64,000 nt of DNA from Bacilli bacterium (GCA_017525855.1 JAFXSE010000121.1:1-64000); one strand, 5' to 3'; counted from the first letter of the stretch, positions 9,283 to 17,924 are shown. A program made the numbers and translations. The notes: generated by a model from the sequence alone, not told the origin.

Positions 9283-9388
9283 ACTAATCAACCTCTATTC
9301 TTGACAATATTATAACATATATTTATTATTTTTAAAATGTTTATTTTATATTATACATTTTTATGTTAATATGATAATAGGTGATACT

Positions 9389-10300
9389 GTGACACGTGAA
9401 GAAATGAATAAAGATATTCAAGAAGAAATTGAAAACGAAGAAATAAAGAAAAAAAGAAAAAAGGTAATCAAAATAGTTTTAAAAATTATCTCTATATTAC
9501 TAATATTTATTGTATTATTTGTTCTATATAATAAATATATCTCAACTTCTATAATAACAGTTAAAGAAAAAAGAATAACTACTAATAGAATACCAGATAG
9601 TTTTAATGGAACAAAAATAATTCATTTTAGTGATTTACAATATGGTTCAAACATTTTTATAAAACAAGTTAATAAACTAGTAAAAAAAATAAACACTCGT
9701 AATCCAGACATTATAGTTTTTACAGGAGACTTAATAGAAGAAAAATATAATATTAAAAGCAATGAAACAGAAAAACTAATCAACAGTTTAAATCAAATTA
9801 AAGCAAACATAGGAAAATATGCAGTAAGTGGCGATGAAGACAACGATAACTTCACTACTATCCTAACCCAAGCTGGATTCACAGTTCTAGATAACTCATA
9901 TGACTTAATATATAATAAAGAAAACAATCCAATTTTAATAACAGGGCTATCATCAAATGATAAAAATAGAAATATTGACAAAGCCTTCGAATACTTCAAA
10001 GATAGTAAAAACAATCAAAATATATATAGTATTTTAATAATGCATGAAGCAGATGATATTGACAAAGTATTAAAAAAATATAATGTTGATTTAAGCTTTG
10101 CAGGAAGTAACCTAAATGGTATGATCTATATTCCTAAAATAGGAGGTCTACTAACTAGAAAAAATTCTAAAAAATATACTAAATCATATTACAAATTGAA
10201 TAATACTCAATTATATGTATCTAGTGGTATAGGAACAGATAACATAGGAATAAGACTATTCAATAGACCAAGTATAAATTTTATTAGATTAGCTAAATAA
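9389..10300 (+). CDS. Metallophosphoesterase-like membrane protein with degenerate active site
   Basis: About 303 residues. The GTG at 9389 is preferred because AGG lies seven bases upstream; an in-frame ATG occurs at 9371. One membrane segment (about residues 25-47) anchors an outward domain with the calcineurin-like phosphoesterase layout of the YkuE type. IIHFSDLQYG stands where SDLHxG is expected, FTGDLIEE is intact, VSGDEDND replaces GNHD, IMHEADD keeps its His, and FAGSNLNG replaces GHTHGGQ. Several metal-binding His/Asn ligands are therefore missing, so classic two-metal phosphatase activity is doubtful. The 3' end overlaps the convergent dacA remnant by 12 bases. Confidence 0.75.
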   Translation: MTREEMNKDIQEEIENEEIKKKRKKVIKIVLKIISILLIFIVLFVLYNKYISTSIITVKEKRITTNRIPDSFNGTKIIHFSDLQYGSNIFIKQVNKLVKKINTRNPDIIVFTGDLIEEKYNIKSNETEKLINSLNQIKANIGKYAVSGDEDNDNFTTILTQAGFTVLDNSYDLIYNKENNPILITGLSSNDKNRNIDKAFEYFKDSKNNQNIYSILIMHEADDIDKVLKKYNVDLSFAGSNLNGMIYIPKIGGLLTRKNSKKYTKSYYKLNNTQLYVSSGIGTDNIGIRLFNRPSINFIRLAK

Positions 10301-11194
10301 TTTTGAAAAGAAACTTTGTTTTCTTTTTTGTTTTGTAGAATCCACATATACTGAAACATTACCTATTATATCATCTCCTAAATATATATCTACTACACCT
10401 ACTTTATCTCCAGTTTTATAACCAGAAAGCTTAGTAACTTTTACCATTGTTTTAACTTTTTCTTTTTCTTTTTCAGTAAGAGGATATTTAAAACTCTTTT
10501 TTATATACACCTTATCCTGATAAAATGCATCTCCCAAAGAAAAATTATCTTTATCCAAAATAGTATAATTCTTATATTTATCATAAACATAATCATATAG
10601 ATTTATATGATTTTGATAATGATTAGGATCTTTTAAAGATACAGCTGTTAGTCTCAAGCCATCTTTACTACTTGTTGAAACTAGAGTCTTACCAGCTGAA
10701 GGAGTATAACCAGTTTTACCTCCTGTTGCAAACTTATATTGTTTTAAAAATTTATTACGATTATACCACAAATAAGATTTATTATTTGAAGAAACTTCAT
10801 ATTTATAAGTAGAAGTAATTTTTCGATATTCCTTTGAATTTTTATATATATAACTTGAAAGAAGAGCCATATCATGTGCAGTTGAATAATTTTTTGTTTT
10901 TTCATCCAAACCATGTGCATTATTAAAAACAGTATTTGACATACCAATATCTTTTGCTTTATTATTCATAAGCGTCACAAAATTCTCTTCACTACCACTT
11001 ATTCCCTTTGCAATAACAACAGCACTATCATTACCACTTCTTAAAATTAGTCCATATAAAAGATCTCGCAATTTCATTTTCTCTCCAACTTCTAAATAAA
11101 TATTAGTTCCATACATTTCAAGAACTTCTTCGCCAACTTTATAAGCATCTTCTAAGTCACCATTTTCTAAAGCAATAGTTGCTGTCATAATTTT
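10289..11194 (-). pseudogene. dacA: dacA/dacF-type D,D-carboxypeptidase, C-terminal part separated by element insertion
   Basis: Encodes the part of a penicillin-binding-protein-5-like (peptidase S11) enzyme after the SxxK motif: MTATIALENGDL, the SxN motif SGNDSAV, GGKTGYTPSAG (KTG motif) and a C-terminal beta domain ending KRKQSFFSKLFS. The N-terminal signal peptide and the SITK motif lie at 17040-17215, on the other side of the 5.86-kb element. Joining the two at the shared 11 bases restores an uninterrupted frame of about 356 residues. An open frame runs from a TTG at 11225-11227 inside the element, but that product would lack the signal peptide and nucleophile Ser, so it should be inactive. 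Confidence 0.85.
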
Positions 11195-12797
11195 CATTGT
11201 GACTACAAAGTGACGAAATTTTTTCAAAATTATTGTAATCCCATATATACGTTATATTAAATAAGTTTATGTATATATTAAGGATTACTTTTGTTTTATC
11301 ATCTGATTTTTTAACTACTATCTTATCAATTAAAAGTTTTGATAATTTTTCAAAATTTTCATTAATAAACTCTCCTAGTTCTATTTTCTTTATTTGCTTT
11401 AGTGTAGCATTAATATCTTTCTTTTCTAATTCTTTAATTTCTTTTTTTAGTTTTTCAATTTCGTTATTATATTTATTATTTCTAGTTTCAAATTCATCTT
11501 TTTCAATAACTTTTTCTATATATAGTTCAAGTAAACTTTCTTTCTTATAATTTAAATTATTGATTTCCTTTTTTAATTTTTCTATTTCATTACATGCATT
11601 AAAGGTAGTATTTTTATATATATTTATTAATTTATTTTTTATTTCATCAAAATTATTAATTAAATAACTATATACATTTTTAAAGATTTTATCTAGCTCT
11701 TTTTCATATAATTTTGGGCTTTTACAAGTTTTATCACCATGCATTGCATATTCATTACATATCCAATAACTATTTCCATTATTATTAACCCTTTTATATT
11801 TTGAGTTATGATGTTCACAATAAATATTACCACTATAAGGATATCTTTTTGAAAACACTCTTGGTTCTTCTACATTTTTTAAATAATTTACCTTTTTAAT
11901 TTTCAATAGTTTGTTTGCTTTATCCCATAACTCTTCTGACACTATTGCAGGAATTTCACCTTTACTATCTTCTATAATCCATTCATCCATTGGTAATCTT
12001 ATTTGTTTTTTATTTCGGTAATCTTTTGTCATAACTGTATTTGTACAATAAAATCCCTTGTATTTAGGATTAGTAATCATTCTTCTTAAAGTTGTTATAT
12101 GAATATAGTCACCTTTTTTAGTTTTATACCCTTCTTCATATAATATTCTAGATATTTTTGATAGGCCGTACTCTCCACTAGCGTACAACGAGTAAATTCT
12201 TCTAATCATTTTTGCTTCTTTTTCATCTATCTTTAATTTACCTTTTTCTTTTGTATAACCTGTTATGACATTATTACCTAAAACATGTCCTTTTTCTCTA
12301 GACCTTTTCATTCCAAATCTAACTCTTTCAGATAGCTTTCTAACCTCTTCTTGAGCAATTGAAGACATTATGGTTAACCTTAGTTCTGAGTCAGGCAATA
12401 TTGTATTTATATTATCTGACAAAAATAAAACTCCAACATCACTAGCTAAAAGTTCCTGAGTATATTTAATACTATCAACTGTATTTCTTGAAAACCTAGA
12501 TATTTCCTTAGTTAGTATTAAATCAAATTTACCTTCTTTTCCATCTTTAATCATTTTTAAAAAGTTAGTTCTATTTTTTACACTAGTTCCACTAATTCCC
12601 TCATCTATGTATCCATCAACATAATTCCAATTTGAATTTTCCATAATAAAATTTTTAAAATATAAAATCTGATTGTCTAAAGAATTAAGTTGCACGTCTT
12701 TATCAGTAGATACTCTTGCATAAAAAGTTACCCTAAGTGGTATGTTATATATACTTTCTCCTCTTGATATTTTATTTCTAATTTTACATAAATCCAT
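11157..12797 (-). CDS. Large serine recombinase (site-specific integrase)
   Basis: A 546-residue large serine recombinase. The resolvase-like catalytic domain begins LRVTFYARVST (nucleophile Ser30) with KEISRFSRNTVDS and EEVRKLSERVRFGMKRSR. It is followed by a recombinase domain (about 170-290), a zinc-ribbon segment (GNIYCEHHNSK, then SYWICNE and TCKSPKL), a Lys/Glu coiled coil (about 400-470) and a C-terminal part. It would integrate and excise the surrounding element at the dacA site. Its ATG overlaps the stop of a 36-residue upstream gene (TAATG). The last eight codons lie beyond the 11-bp core, in host dacA DNA read in another frame. Confidence 0.93.
   Translation of the reverse strand: MDLCKIRNKISRGESIYNIPLRVTFYARVSTDKDVQLNSLDNQILYFKNFIMENSNWNYVDGYIDEGISGTSVKNRTNFLKMIKDGKEGKFDLILTKEISRFSRNTVDSIKYTQELLASDVGVLFLSDNINTILPDSELRLTIMSSIAQEEVRKLSERVRFGMKRSREKGHVLGNNVITGYTKEKGKLKIDEKEAKMIRRIYSLYASGEYGLSKISRILYEEGYKTKKGDYIHITTLRRMITNPKYKGFYCTNTVMTKDYRNKKQIRLPMDEWIIEDSKGEIPAIVSEELWDKANKLLKIKKVNYLKNVEEPRVFSKRYPYSGNIYCEHHNSKYKRVNNNGNSYWICNEYAMHGDKTCKSPKLYEKELDKIFKNVYSYLINNFDEIKNKLINIYKNTTFNACNEIEKLKKEINNLNYKKESLLELYIEKVIEKDEFETRNNKYNNEIEKLKKEIKELEKKDINATLKQIKKIELGEFINENFEKLSKLLIDKIVVKKSDDKTKVILNIYINLFNITYIWDYNNFEKISSLCSHNENYDSNYCFRKW
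11184..11194. repeat. Attachment-site core, recombinase-proximal copy
   Basis: GTCATAATTTT (minus strand AAAATTATGAC), identical to 17040-17050. In the dacA frame it encodes the K-I-M-T of the SxxK motif region. Confidence 0.8.
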
Positions 12798-12907
12798 TAA
12801 CTATTAACTCCTAATTTTTTTAAAGCATCATTATATAAATCAAAATTAATTATTTTTTTCTTATATAAATACTCATTTAAAATTATAGCAAGTTCAGTAT
12901 CAACCAT
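12797..12907 (-). CDS. Small protein preceding the recombinase
   Basis: 36 residues beginning MVDTELAIILNEY and ending ALKKLGVNS, with GGTGAT upstream of the ATG at 12905-12907. The TAA stop overlaps the recombinase ATG (TAATG), so the two are translationally coupled. It is predicted helical. Small coupled genes in front of serine recombinases sometimes act as accessory or directionality factors, but nothing in this sequence proves that. Confidence 0.5.
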   Translation of the reverse strand: MVDTELAIILNEYLYKKKIINFDLYNDALKKLGVNS

Positions 12908-12939
12908 TTATATCACCAATTAATCTTATTACATAAAAA

Positions 12940-12968
12940 AAGAAATAATTACATACAAATTATTTCTT
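12940..12968 (-). terminator. Terminator between cargo operon and recombinase unit
   Basis: Stem AAGAAATAATT/AATTATTTCTT followed on the minus strand by TTTTTTATG. It lies downstream of the S51 peptidase stop at 12980 and just before the 36-residue gene. Confidence 0.7.
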
Positions 12969-12979
12969 AAATCTTTATT

Positions 12980-13720
12980 TTACAAAATATCATTTAAAAT
13001 TACACATTCATCGTTATCACAAATTTTATCGATTATTCCATTTTTAATTTTATAGCTCTCTCCGTACAATTTACATTCATTATTTGTTTGCAAAATGTAT
13101 GCACCATCAGTTAAAGCAATTATCGTTCTATTATATGATTCCTTTATTATTGCATTTCTTTGTAACTTTTTATTATAATCATCATTTAGATTTTCTAATA
13201 TAAAATGAGGTTCAATATTAATTGTTGTTAATCCTAATCCTTTTAAATAAGGAGAATTATTTAAGTCTTCGTCACTTTCAGGACTATTGTATACATCACC
13301 AGCTGAATTTATCGAACCTGCACTTATTCCAACAATGACCGAATCAACATCTTTTAAATATTTCTTTAAATTAATACTATTAAAGAATTTATTTTGAATC
13401 AATGTGTTACCTCCACATAGAAAAATTAAATCGCAATCCTCCAAAATGCTAGTAATATTTTCTTTAGCTCGTCCATCTAATACAAGATATTCTTCAAATG
13501 TTAACCCACTTAGTTTCAATGCTTCAATATCCATTTGTAAAAACAAATCATTTCTTTCGTAATTATCTGGATCACTTGCAACTAAAACAAATTTTTTGTT
13601 ATTTTTTATAATTTTTTTTAAATTTTTTAAAAAATCGTTATTTTCAAAAAATTTGATTGGAATTTTATTACCATTTTCTTTTTTTACTCCTCCAATATTG
13701 CTTGCTAAAAATAAATACAT
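12980..13720 (-). CDS. Peptidase S51 (dipeptidase E-like)
   Basis: A 246-residue cytosolic protein with the S51 serine peptidase signature: DLIFLCGGNTLIQ (about 97-109), nucleophile elbow VGISAGSINSAG (Ser133) and INIEPHF (His172). Peptidase E of this family splits N-terminal Asp-Xaa dipeptides; relatives include cyanophycinase. In this cassette it could release or inactivate a peptide or amino-acid conjugate made by the two upstream genes. RBS AAAGGAG precedes the ATG. It is the last gene of the cargo operon, 14 bases after the radical SAM fusion, and is closed by a terminator. Confidence 0.85.
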   Translation of the reverse strand: MYLFLASNIGGVKKENGNKIPIKFFENNDFLKNLKKIIKNNKKFVLVASDPDNYERNDLFLQMDIEALKLSGLTFEEYLVLDGRAKENITSILEDCDLIFLCGGNTLIQNKFFNSINLKKYLKDVDSVIVGISAGSINSAGDVYNSPESDEDLNNSPYLKGLGLTTINIEPHFILENLNDDYNKKLQRNAIIKESYNRTIIALTDGAYILQTNNECKLYGESYKIKNGIIDKICDNDECVILNDIL

Positions 13721-13734
13721 GAAATTACTCTCCT

Positions 13735-15876
13735 TTAAATATATTTTCCAGATTCAACTATTGTATATTTATTATTATAATATCTTATAATACAATAATC
13801 AATATCTTCATATTTTTCACCAGATATTTTTGATTTTATATTGCTTATCGCAGCACCGTGAGAAATAATTGCAACTTTATCGTAATTATAATTATCTCTT
13901 ATTATATCCAAACCTTTAATATATCTAGAGTTTAATTGATTAATACTTTCACCACCTGGAATTACAAAATCATAGTCAACAAATGCTTTTTTCACACTTT
14001 CATTATTTAGAAAATCACTCATTAAACCACCTTGAAATTTTCCCATATTTAATCCTCGAAAGTTTTCACAATAATAAATTGGTAACTTAGAATTTTCGTT
14101 TATTATTTTTGTTGTTTCCTTAGTTCTATATAAATCAGAAGTAAAAATAGCCTCTATTTTTTCATCAAATAATCTATTTTTTAAATTAACAATTTGTTTA
14201 TTTCCTCGATCTGTAAATGTTGTTTTTAAGTCTTCTATTTGACCTTTAATACGATTTTCCACATTCCAATTTGTTTCACCGTGCCTACATAAATAGTATG
14301 TTATTTCTTTTTCTTCATTTCTTATTTTTTTTCGTTCCATCATTCTCTTTGTTAATCTTCTTTCTACTTCCATATCATTTTTACAAATTATATCATCTAA
14401 AGATTTTATTTTTTTAGTTTCAGTTATGTCATTATATCTTTTGATTGCTTTTTCTATATCACTTGCATTTAATTCATAATGTCCTAATTTTATTAATTCC
14501 AAAAAATCATGAAGTGTCTCAGAGGATACAGGTAGTTTAAATTCTTGATTTAAAACAGAATATCCTGACTCTTGATACATCTTTTGTAATACTTGCTTAT
14601 CCACATTAATAGCATCCAATAATTCCTTAGATAGTTGATTTAAATTACTTATATTAATTTTATTTTCTAATAAATAATCTTGTATAACTCTAATGTTATA
14701 ATATAACCTTATTTTTTCGTCTGCAAATAATAAAGTACCCGCATAATCTCTAATATTAACAGATTTCATTAAAGATACTGTTCTAGTAGAAATTTCATTT
14801 ACAATATTTTCTCTATATTTTGAACCTTTATCTATATATGAATATGTCAACAAATCATTCAGTGTGCTATTAACAACAGTATCATAATTATCTTCATAAA
14901 TATTTAATAAATTATCCTGAACTCTATTTTGCCACGTGCACACATTACCATTATATTCAACAATCCAATCAAATCCTATCTTTCCATCATAGTTATATAC
15001 AATAGATGGATAATCTTTTTGAGATAGTTGTAAATCAGTATCATATATATTTTCACTCTCAATAATACTTTGTTTATCATTAATATTTGGTCTAAGATTA
15101 GATTTAAAAATACGCGATTTACCAAGTATAACTTCATAACCAGATTTTAGTTTTAATTTATATTTCCAAGGCATTACCTTAATATATTTTTCATCATCTG
15201 TCCCATTGTCTTCTATTAAAGATAGTTTATACCCAGGAAAATAATCATTTAAATATTTTTTTAACGTATGATCACCTTCAAAAAACTTTAATTGGAGAGT
15301 AAAGTTTTTTTCGTTTTTATATTTATTGTCAAAAGCATTAAGTAAATTTACAAGAGGTTTTTCTTTTAACTTAATACTGTGATATTCACTAATACTAACT
15401 CTTATTGTTAATCTAGGTTTTATAGGATTTTTTGAAAGTGAATTATATAATTTTTGCAAATATTTTTCAGCATTAATTTCATTATATGCCCAAAAGCCAC
15501 TTGTTACTAAAATAATTCGTTCTGCTCTAATAGTTTCAACACATTTTAGAATTGCATCAAACTCAAGAAAAGGCTCTCCACCTCCAGATATTTGTAAATA
15601 GCCAACATTAGCATCATTAGCAAATTTTATAAACTTATCAACTGCTTCTTTAGAAAAATGATTTTCTTTAGAAATAAATTCATTTTTTTCTTTTCGTGAA
15701 GTTGGTGAATGAAAAAAACAAAATGGACATCCTACGCCACAATATGCGGTGAAAAATACGCATATTAATGATTTACCATCTATTTTTTTTCTTTGATTTA
15801 TATCAAATAAATTTATCTTCAACAATTGTTCTCTATAATATTGCGGATTCTCAAAAATATTAATGCTATCATTCAT
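13735..15876 (-). CDS. Radical SAM - histidine phosphatase fusion protein
   Basis: A 713-residue two-enzyme fusion. The N-terminal radical SAM domain has the cluster motif CGVGCPFC (Cys46, Cys50, Cys53) and SGGGEPFLEF (97-106) for SAM binding. A middle region (about 310-510) includes EYNGNVCTWQN and a helical part of unknown role. The C-terminal domain is a histidine phosphatase/phosphoglycerate mutase fold with CRHGETNWN (catalytic His532), FTSDLYRTKET and IISHGAA (about His673). The fusion suggests a radical reaction coupled to phosphate removal in one pathway. The substrate is unknown. RBS AAGGTGG supports the start. It is the middle gene of the cargo operon. Confidence 0.85.
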   Translation of the reverse strand: MNDSINIFENPQYYREQLLKINLFDINQRKKIDGKSLICVFFTAYCGVGCPFCFFHSPTSRKEKNEFISKENHFSKEAVDKFIKFANDANVGYLQISGGGEPFLEFDAILKCVETIRAERIILVTSGFWAYNEINAEKYLQKLYNSLSKNPIKPRLTIRVSISEYHSIKLKEKPLVNLLNAFDNKYKNEKNFTLQLKFFEGDHTLKKYLNDYFPGYKLSLIEDNGTDDEKYIKVMPWKYKLKLKSGYEVILGKSRIFKSNLRPNINDKQSIIESENIYDTDLQLSQKDYPSIVYNYDGKIGFDWIVEYNGNVCTWQNRVQDNLLNIYEDNYDTVVNSTLNDLLTYSYIDKGSKYRENIVNEISTRTVSLMKSVNIRDYAGTLLFADEKIRLYYNIRVIQDYLLENKINISNLNQLSKELLDAINVDKQVLQKMYQESGYSVLNQEFKLPVSSETLHDFLELIKLGHYELNASDIEKAIKRYNDITETKKIKSLDDIICKNDMEVERRLTKRMMERKKIRNEEKEITYYLCRHGETNWNVENRIKGQIEDLKTTFTDRGNKQIVNLKNRLFDEKIEAIFTSDLYRTKETTKIINENSKLPIYYCENFRGLNMGKFQGGLMSDFLNNESVKKAFVDYDFVIPGGESINQLNSRYIKGLDIIRDNYNYDKVAIISHGAAISNIKSKISGEKYEDIDYCIIRYYNNKYTIVESGKYI

Positions 15877-15891
15877 AAATGTACCACCTTT

Positions 15892-16866
15892 TTATCTTTT
15901 AAAAACTTTTACCCATGATTCATGTTTTTCTTCAAAATTGCTCTTATATTCTATATTTAAAAATTTTATGATTGCTTCAACCAGTTCTTCTTCAGAAAAT
16001 TTATATTGTTGATTCCAATACATAAGTGCATTTAAATACTGTCTAAATTTTTTTCTAAAATGTTTCGATGGATGCTCTAAAATATTTTCTTTTAATAAAA
16101 TTGAAACAGCGATTAATGCATCAGCAAATTTTGATTTTTCTATACTGTCAATTTGAATTATATCGGCCATTCTAGAACTCTCTACTGTAGAATTTAAGCC
16201 AAACTTACACATTGCTAAAGAACTGTTGCCCAATCCCATATCAATTGCAATTGGTTTATCTTGGTTTTCCATTAAAACAAATGTGGCACAATTAAAAAAT
16301 TCTTCTGTTCCTTTTTTTCTTATTCCTATATTAAAGTCCCTACCAGTTATATTTAAATTATCCATACCATATTTGTGTCTATAATGTTTTAAATCAACTG
16401 TATCAATTTCTCTTTTTATTCCGTTATCAACATGTTGAATCGCACTAAGTAAATCTTTATCACTAGAACATATTTTAATATGTATATTATCCAATGAAAT
16501 ATTTAAATAATCAGGATTAGTTAAATAATCAAAAGTATCATATACTACTTGTTCTAATTTTGGTTTTGTTAATGTTCCCATACACTTATAATAACATCCA
16601 AATTTTTGTGGAATATCTGTTTTCAAATATTGTAATGATTTTAACTTCATGCTATTTTGTATTAAATAAATACCTTGTTCTGGAATATTATTATTAATTA
16701 TATATTTTTTTAATGGTGAAATTTTAGATCCAATAAAGTCAATTGTAGGATCTACTTGAGAAGTTATTTCAACTGGTTTCTCTTGAAAATATCCTTTTTT
16801 TGAAAAACATTCGCTAAATTTTGATTCTACAAAATCCAAATAGTCATTTCTTTTTACTTGGTGCAT
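15892..16866 (-). CDS. Alanyl-tRNA synthetase-like catalytic-domain protein
   Basis: A 324-residue protein resembling the class II catalytic domain of AlaRS without its editing and C-Ala domains. Similar stretches are VDPTIDFIGSKISPLKKYI (like the AlaRS N-terminus), DYLTNPDYLNISLDNIHI, NCATFVLMEN and IDMGLGNSSLAM (like DTGMGLERLA). The motif 3 Glu-Arg pair is replaced by Asn-Ser (about 214-215), and motif 2 is not clear. It may therefore activate or bind an amino acid or adenylate rather than charge tRNA. First gene of the cargo operon, with RBS AGGAGGG and its own promoter. Confidence 0.6.
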   Translation of the reverse strand: MHQVKRNDYLDFVESKFSECFSKKGYFQEKPVEITSQVDPTIDFIGSKISPLKKYIINNNIPEQGIYLIQNSMKLKSLQYLKTDIPQKFGCYYKCMGTLTKPKLEQVVYDTFDYLTNPDYLNISLDNIHIKICSSDKDLLSAIQHVDNGIKREIDTVDLKHYRHKYGMDNLNITGRDFNIGIRKKGTEEFFNCATFVLMENQDKPIAIDMGLGNSSLAMCKFGLNSTVESSRMADIIQIDSIEKSKFADALIAVSILLKENILEHPSKHFRKKFRQYLNALMYWNQQYKFSEEELVEAIIKFLNIEYKSNFEEKHESWVKVFKR

Positions 16867-16892
16867 TCAAATTCCCTCCTTAATTGACACGT

Positions 16893-16921
16893 AGTATACC
16901 ACAAAAGTAAAAAATTGACAA
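16893..16921 (-). promoter_or_regulatory. Promoter of the element's cargo operon
   Basis: TTGTCA (16916-16921), 17-base spacer, TATACT (16893-16898) on the minus strand, 27 bases upstream of the AlaRS-like start. Confidence 0.7.
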
Positions 16922-17039
16922 CTTGTGCCAATTCATTTATTTAACATACAATATATAAAGTAGCATTATACAAAACAGTATATTTACTTGTACAAATATT
17001 GTTTATATTTCTAATATATTTACTGTTCATCATTATATA

Positions 17040-17050
17040 GTCATAATTTT
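17040..17050. repeat. Attachment-site core, cargo-side copy
   Basis: GTCATAATTTT, identical to 11184-11194. Outside it lies the dacA N-terminal part; inside it lies an A+T-rich segment (16922-17039) with no gene. Confidence 0.8.
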
Positions 17051-17215
17051 AGTAATAGATGCTATTAGCCTTTTTTCATTCATATTTTTCTGATATAAAA
17101 TACGTCCACTATCAATATCCATTACTACACTACTACGACTAGTATCTGTAAAAGCAAAAATATTAATAGGTAACATAAAAAAAACAACAGTAAGAATTAA
17201 CAAACCTTTCTTCAA
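17040..17215 (-). pseudogene. dacA: dacA/dacF-type D,D-carboxypeptidase, N-terminal part
   Basis: Encodes a signal peptide (MKKGLLILTVVFFMLPINIFA), then SVVMDIDSGRILYQKN and the SxxK active-site motif in LIASITKIMT. The TTG at 17213-17215 is taken as start because AGG lies eight bases upstream; a GTG three codons earlier overlaps that site. Translation runs one codon past the core and stops inside the element at 17033. The intact enzyme would trim the terminal D-Ala of peptidoglycan stem peptides. As it stands, the nucleophile is separated from the SxN and KTG motifs, so the enzyme is off unless the element excises. Confidence 0.85.
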
Positions 17216-17250
17216 AATAATCACCTATATAATTTTATGAATAAAAAAAA

Positions 17251-17270
17251 TAAAAAAGACCTAAGTCTTT
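17251..17270 (-). terminator. Terminator after the YcxB-like gene
   Basis: Short stem AAAGAC/GTCTTT followed on the minus strand by TTTTTTATTTTTTT. It lies directly upstream of the dacA N-terminal part. Confidence 0.55.
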
Positions 17271-17812
17271 CATAAGTATAAATTGCTATTATCAACCAAC
17301 AAACTATCCTTTTTAAATTTCTTTAAAATTGAAACAACCTGTTCTTTATAATCCTTACTAATAGCAACTAAAACTTTTAATTCCCTCGGAATAAAACAAA
17401 TAGTATTTTTATTAATAATAACAGAAGTAATTTCATTCCAATTTAATTTACACTCTACACCATTTTTTTCTACTCTTACACAATCTTCTGTAATCTCAAA
17501 AATAATTGTACCTTCTTCACCTCTTAATTGCTTTATTTTATTTAAAATCATCACAAAATATACAACGCTAAAAATAAATATAAAACTAAAAAAGCATAAT
17601 ATATAAAAATATAGATTATCTTTTTTTAGAATATAAAAAAGAAGAAAGACTAACGTAAATATGAATGAAATAGCACTATAAATAAAAGCTACACTAGTTA
17701 ATTTCTTAACTTTTATTTTATTATTGCTACTTATTTTTTTAATATTACTCATTATATACAAAAACTCATCATAATAACTAAAGTTACCTCTTTCACTAAT
17801 CTCTAATTTCAC
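17270..17812 (-). CDS. YcxB-like membrane protein
   Basis: About 180 residues, starting at the GTG at 17810-17812 (AGGA upstream; an ATG three codons earlier overlaps it). Two adjacent membrane segments (about 45-100) follow a short N-terminal part. The C-terminal domain, with IIFEITEDCVRVEKNG and CKLNWNEITSVIINKNTICF, matches the YcxB-like C-terminal domain of Gram-positive membrane proteins, function unknown. A terminator follows. Confidence 0.65.
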   Translation of the reverse strand: MKLEISERGNFSYYDEFLYIMSNIKKISSNNKIKVKKLTSVAFIYSAISFIFTLVFLLFYILKKDNLYFYILCFFSFIFIFSVVYFVMILNKIKQLRGEEGTIIFEITEDCVRVEKNGVECKLNWNEITSVIINKNTICFIPRELKVLVAISKDYKEQVVSILKKFKKDSLLVDNSNLYL

Positions 17813-17924
17813 AAACACCATTCCTTACATAGATTATATTAATACTAATATTTATATATATTTAATAAAAAACTATATTTTCTGTAAAGTTATTTAACAT
17901 TCAAATTTAATATTTGTTTTATTT

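Larger units (their letters stand above)
11184..17039. mobile_element. 5.86-kb serine-recombinase integrative element inserted in dacA
   Basis: The bounds are set by the direct repeat GTCATAATTTT at 11184-11194 and 17040-17050. Outside it, the two dacA halves join in frame (…SITKIMT + ATIALENG…). Inside are the recombinase with a 36-residue leader gene, a terminator, and a three-gene cargo operon with its own promoter. There is no relaxase, replication gene or conjugation gene, so horizontal movement would need help from another element. The choice of which copy of the repeat belongs to the element is arbitrary. Confidence 0.85.

Noticed and set aside
16922..17039. Small ORF near the element end (ATGATGAACAGT…)
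   Set aside because: No ribosome binding site and only A+T-rich codons. It is better read as attachment-site DNA and as the recombinase tail in the circular form.
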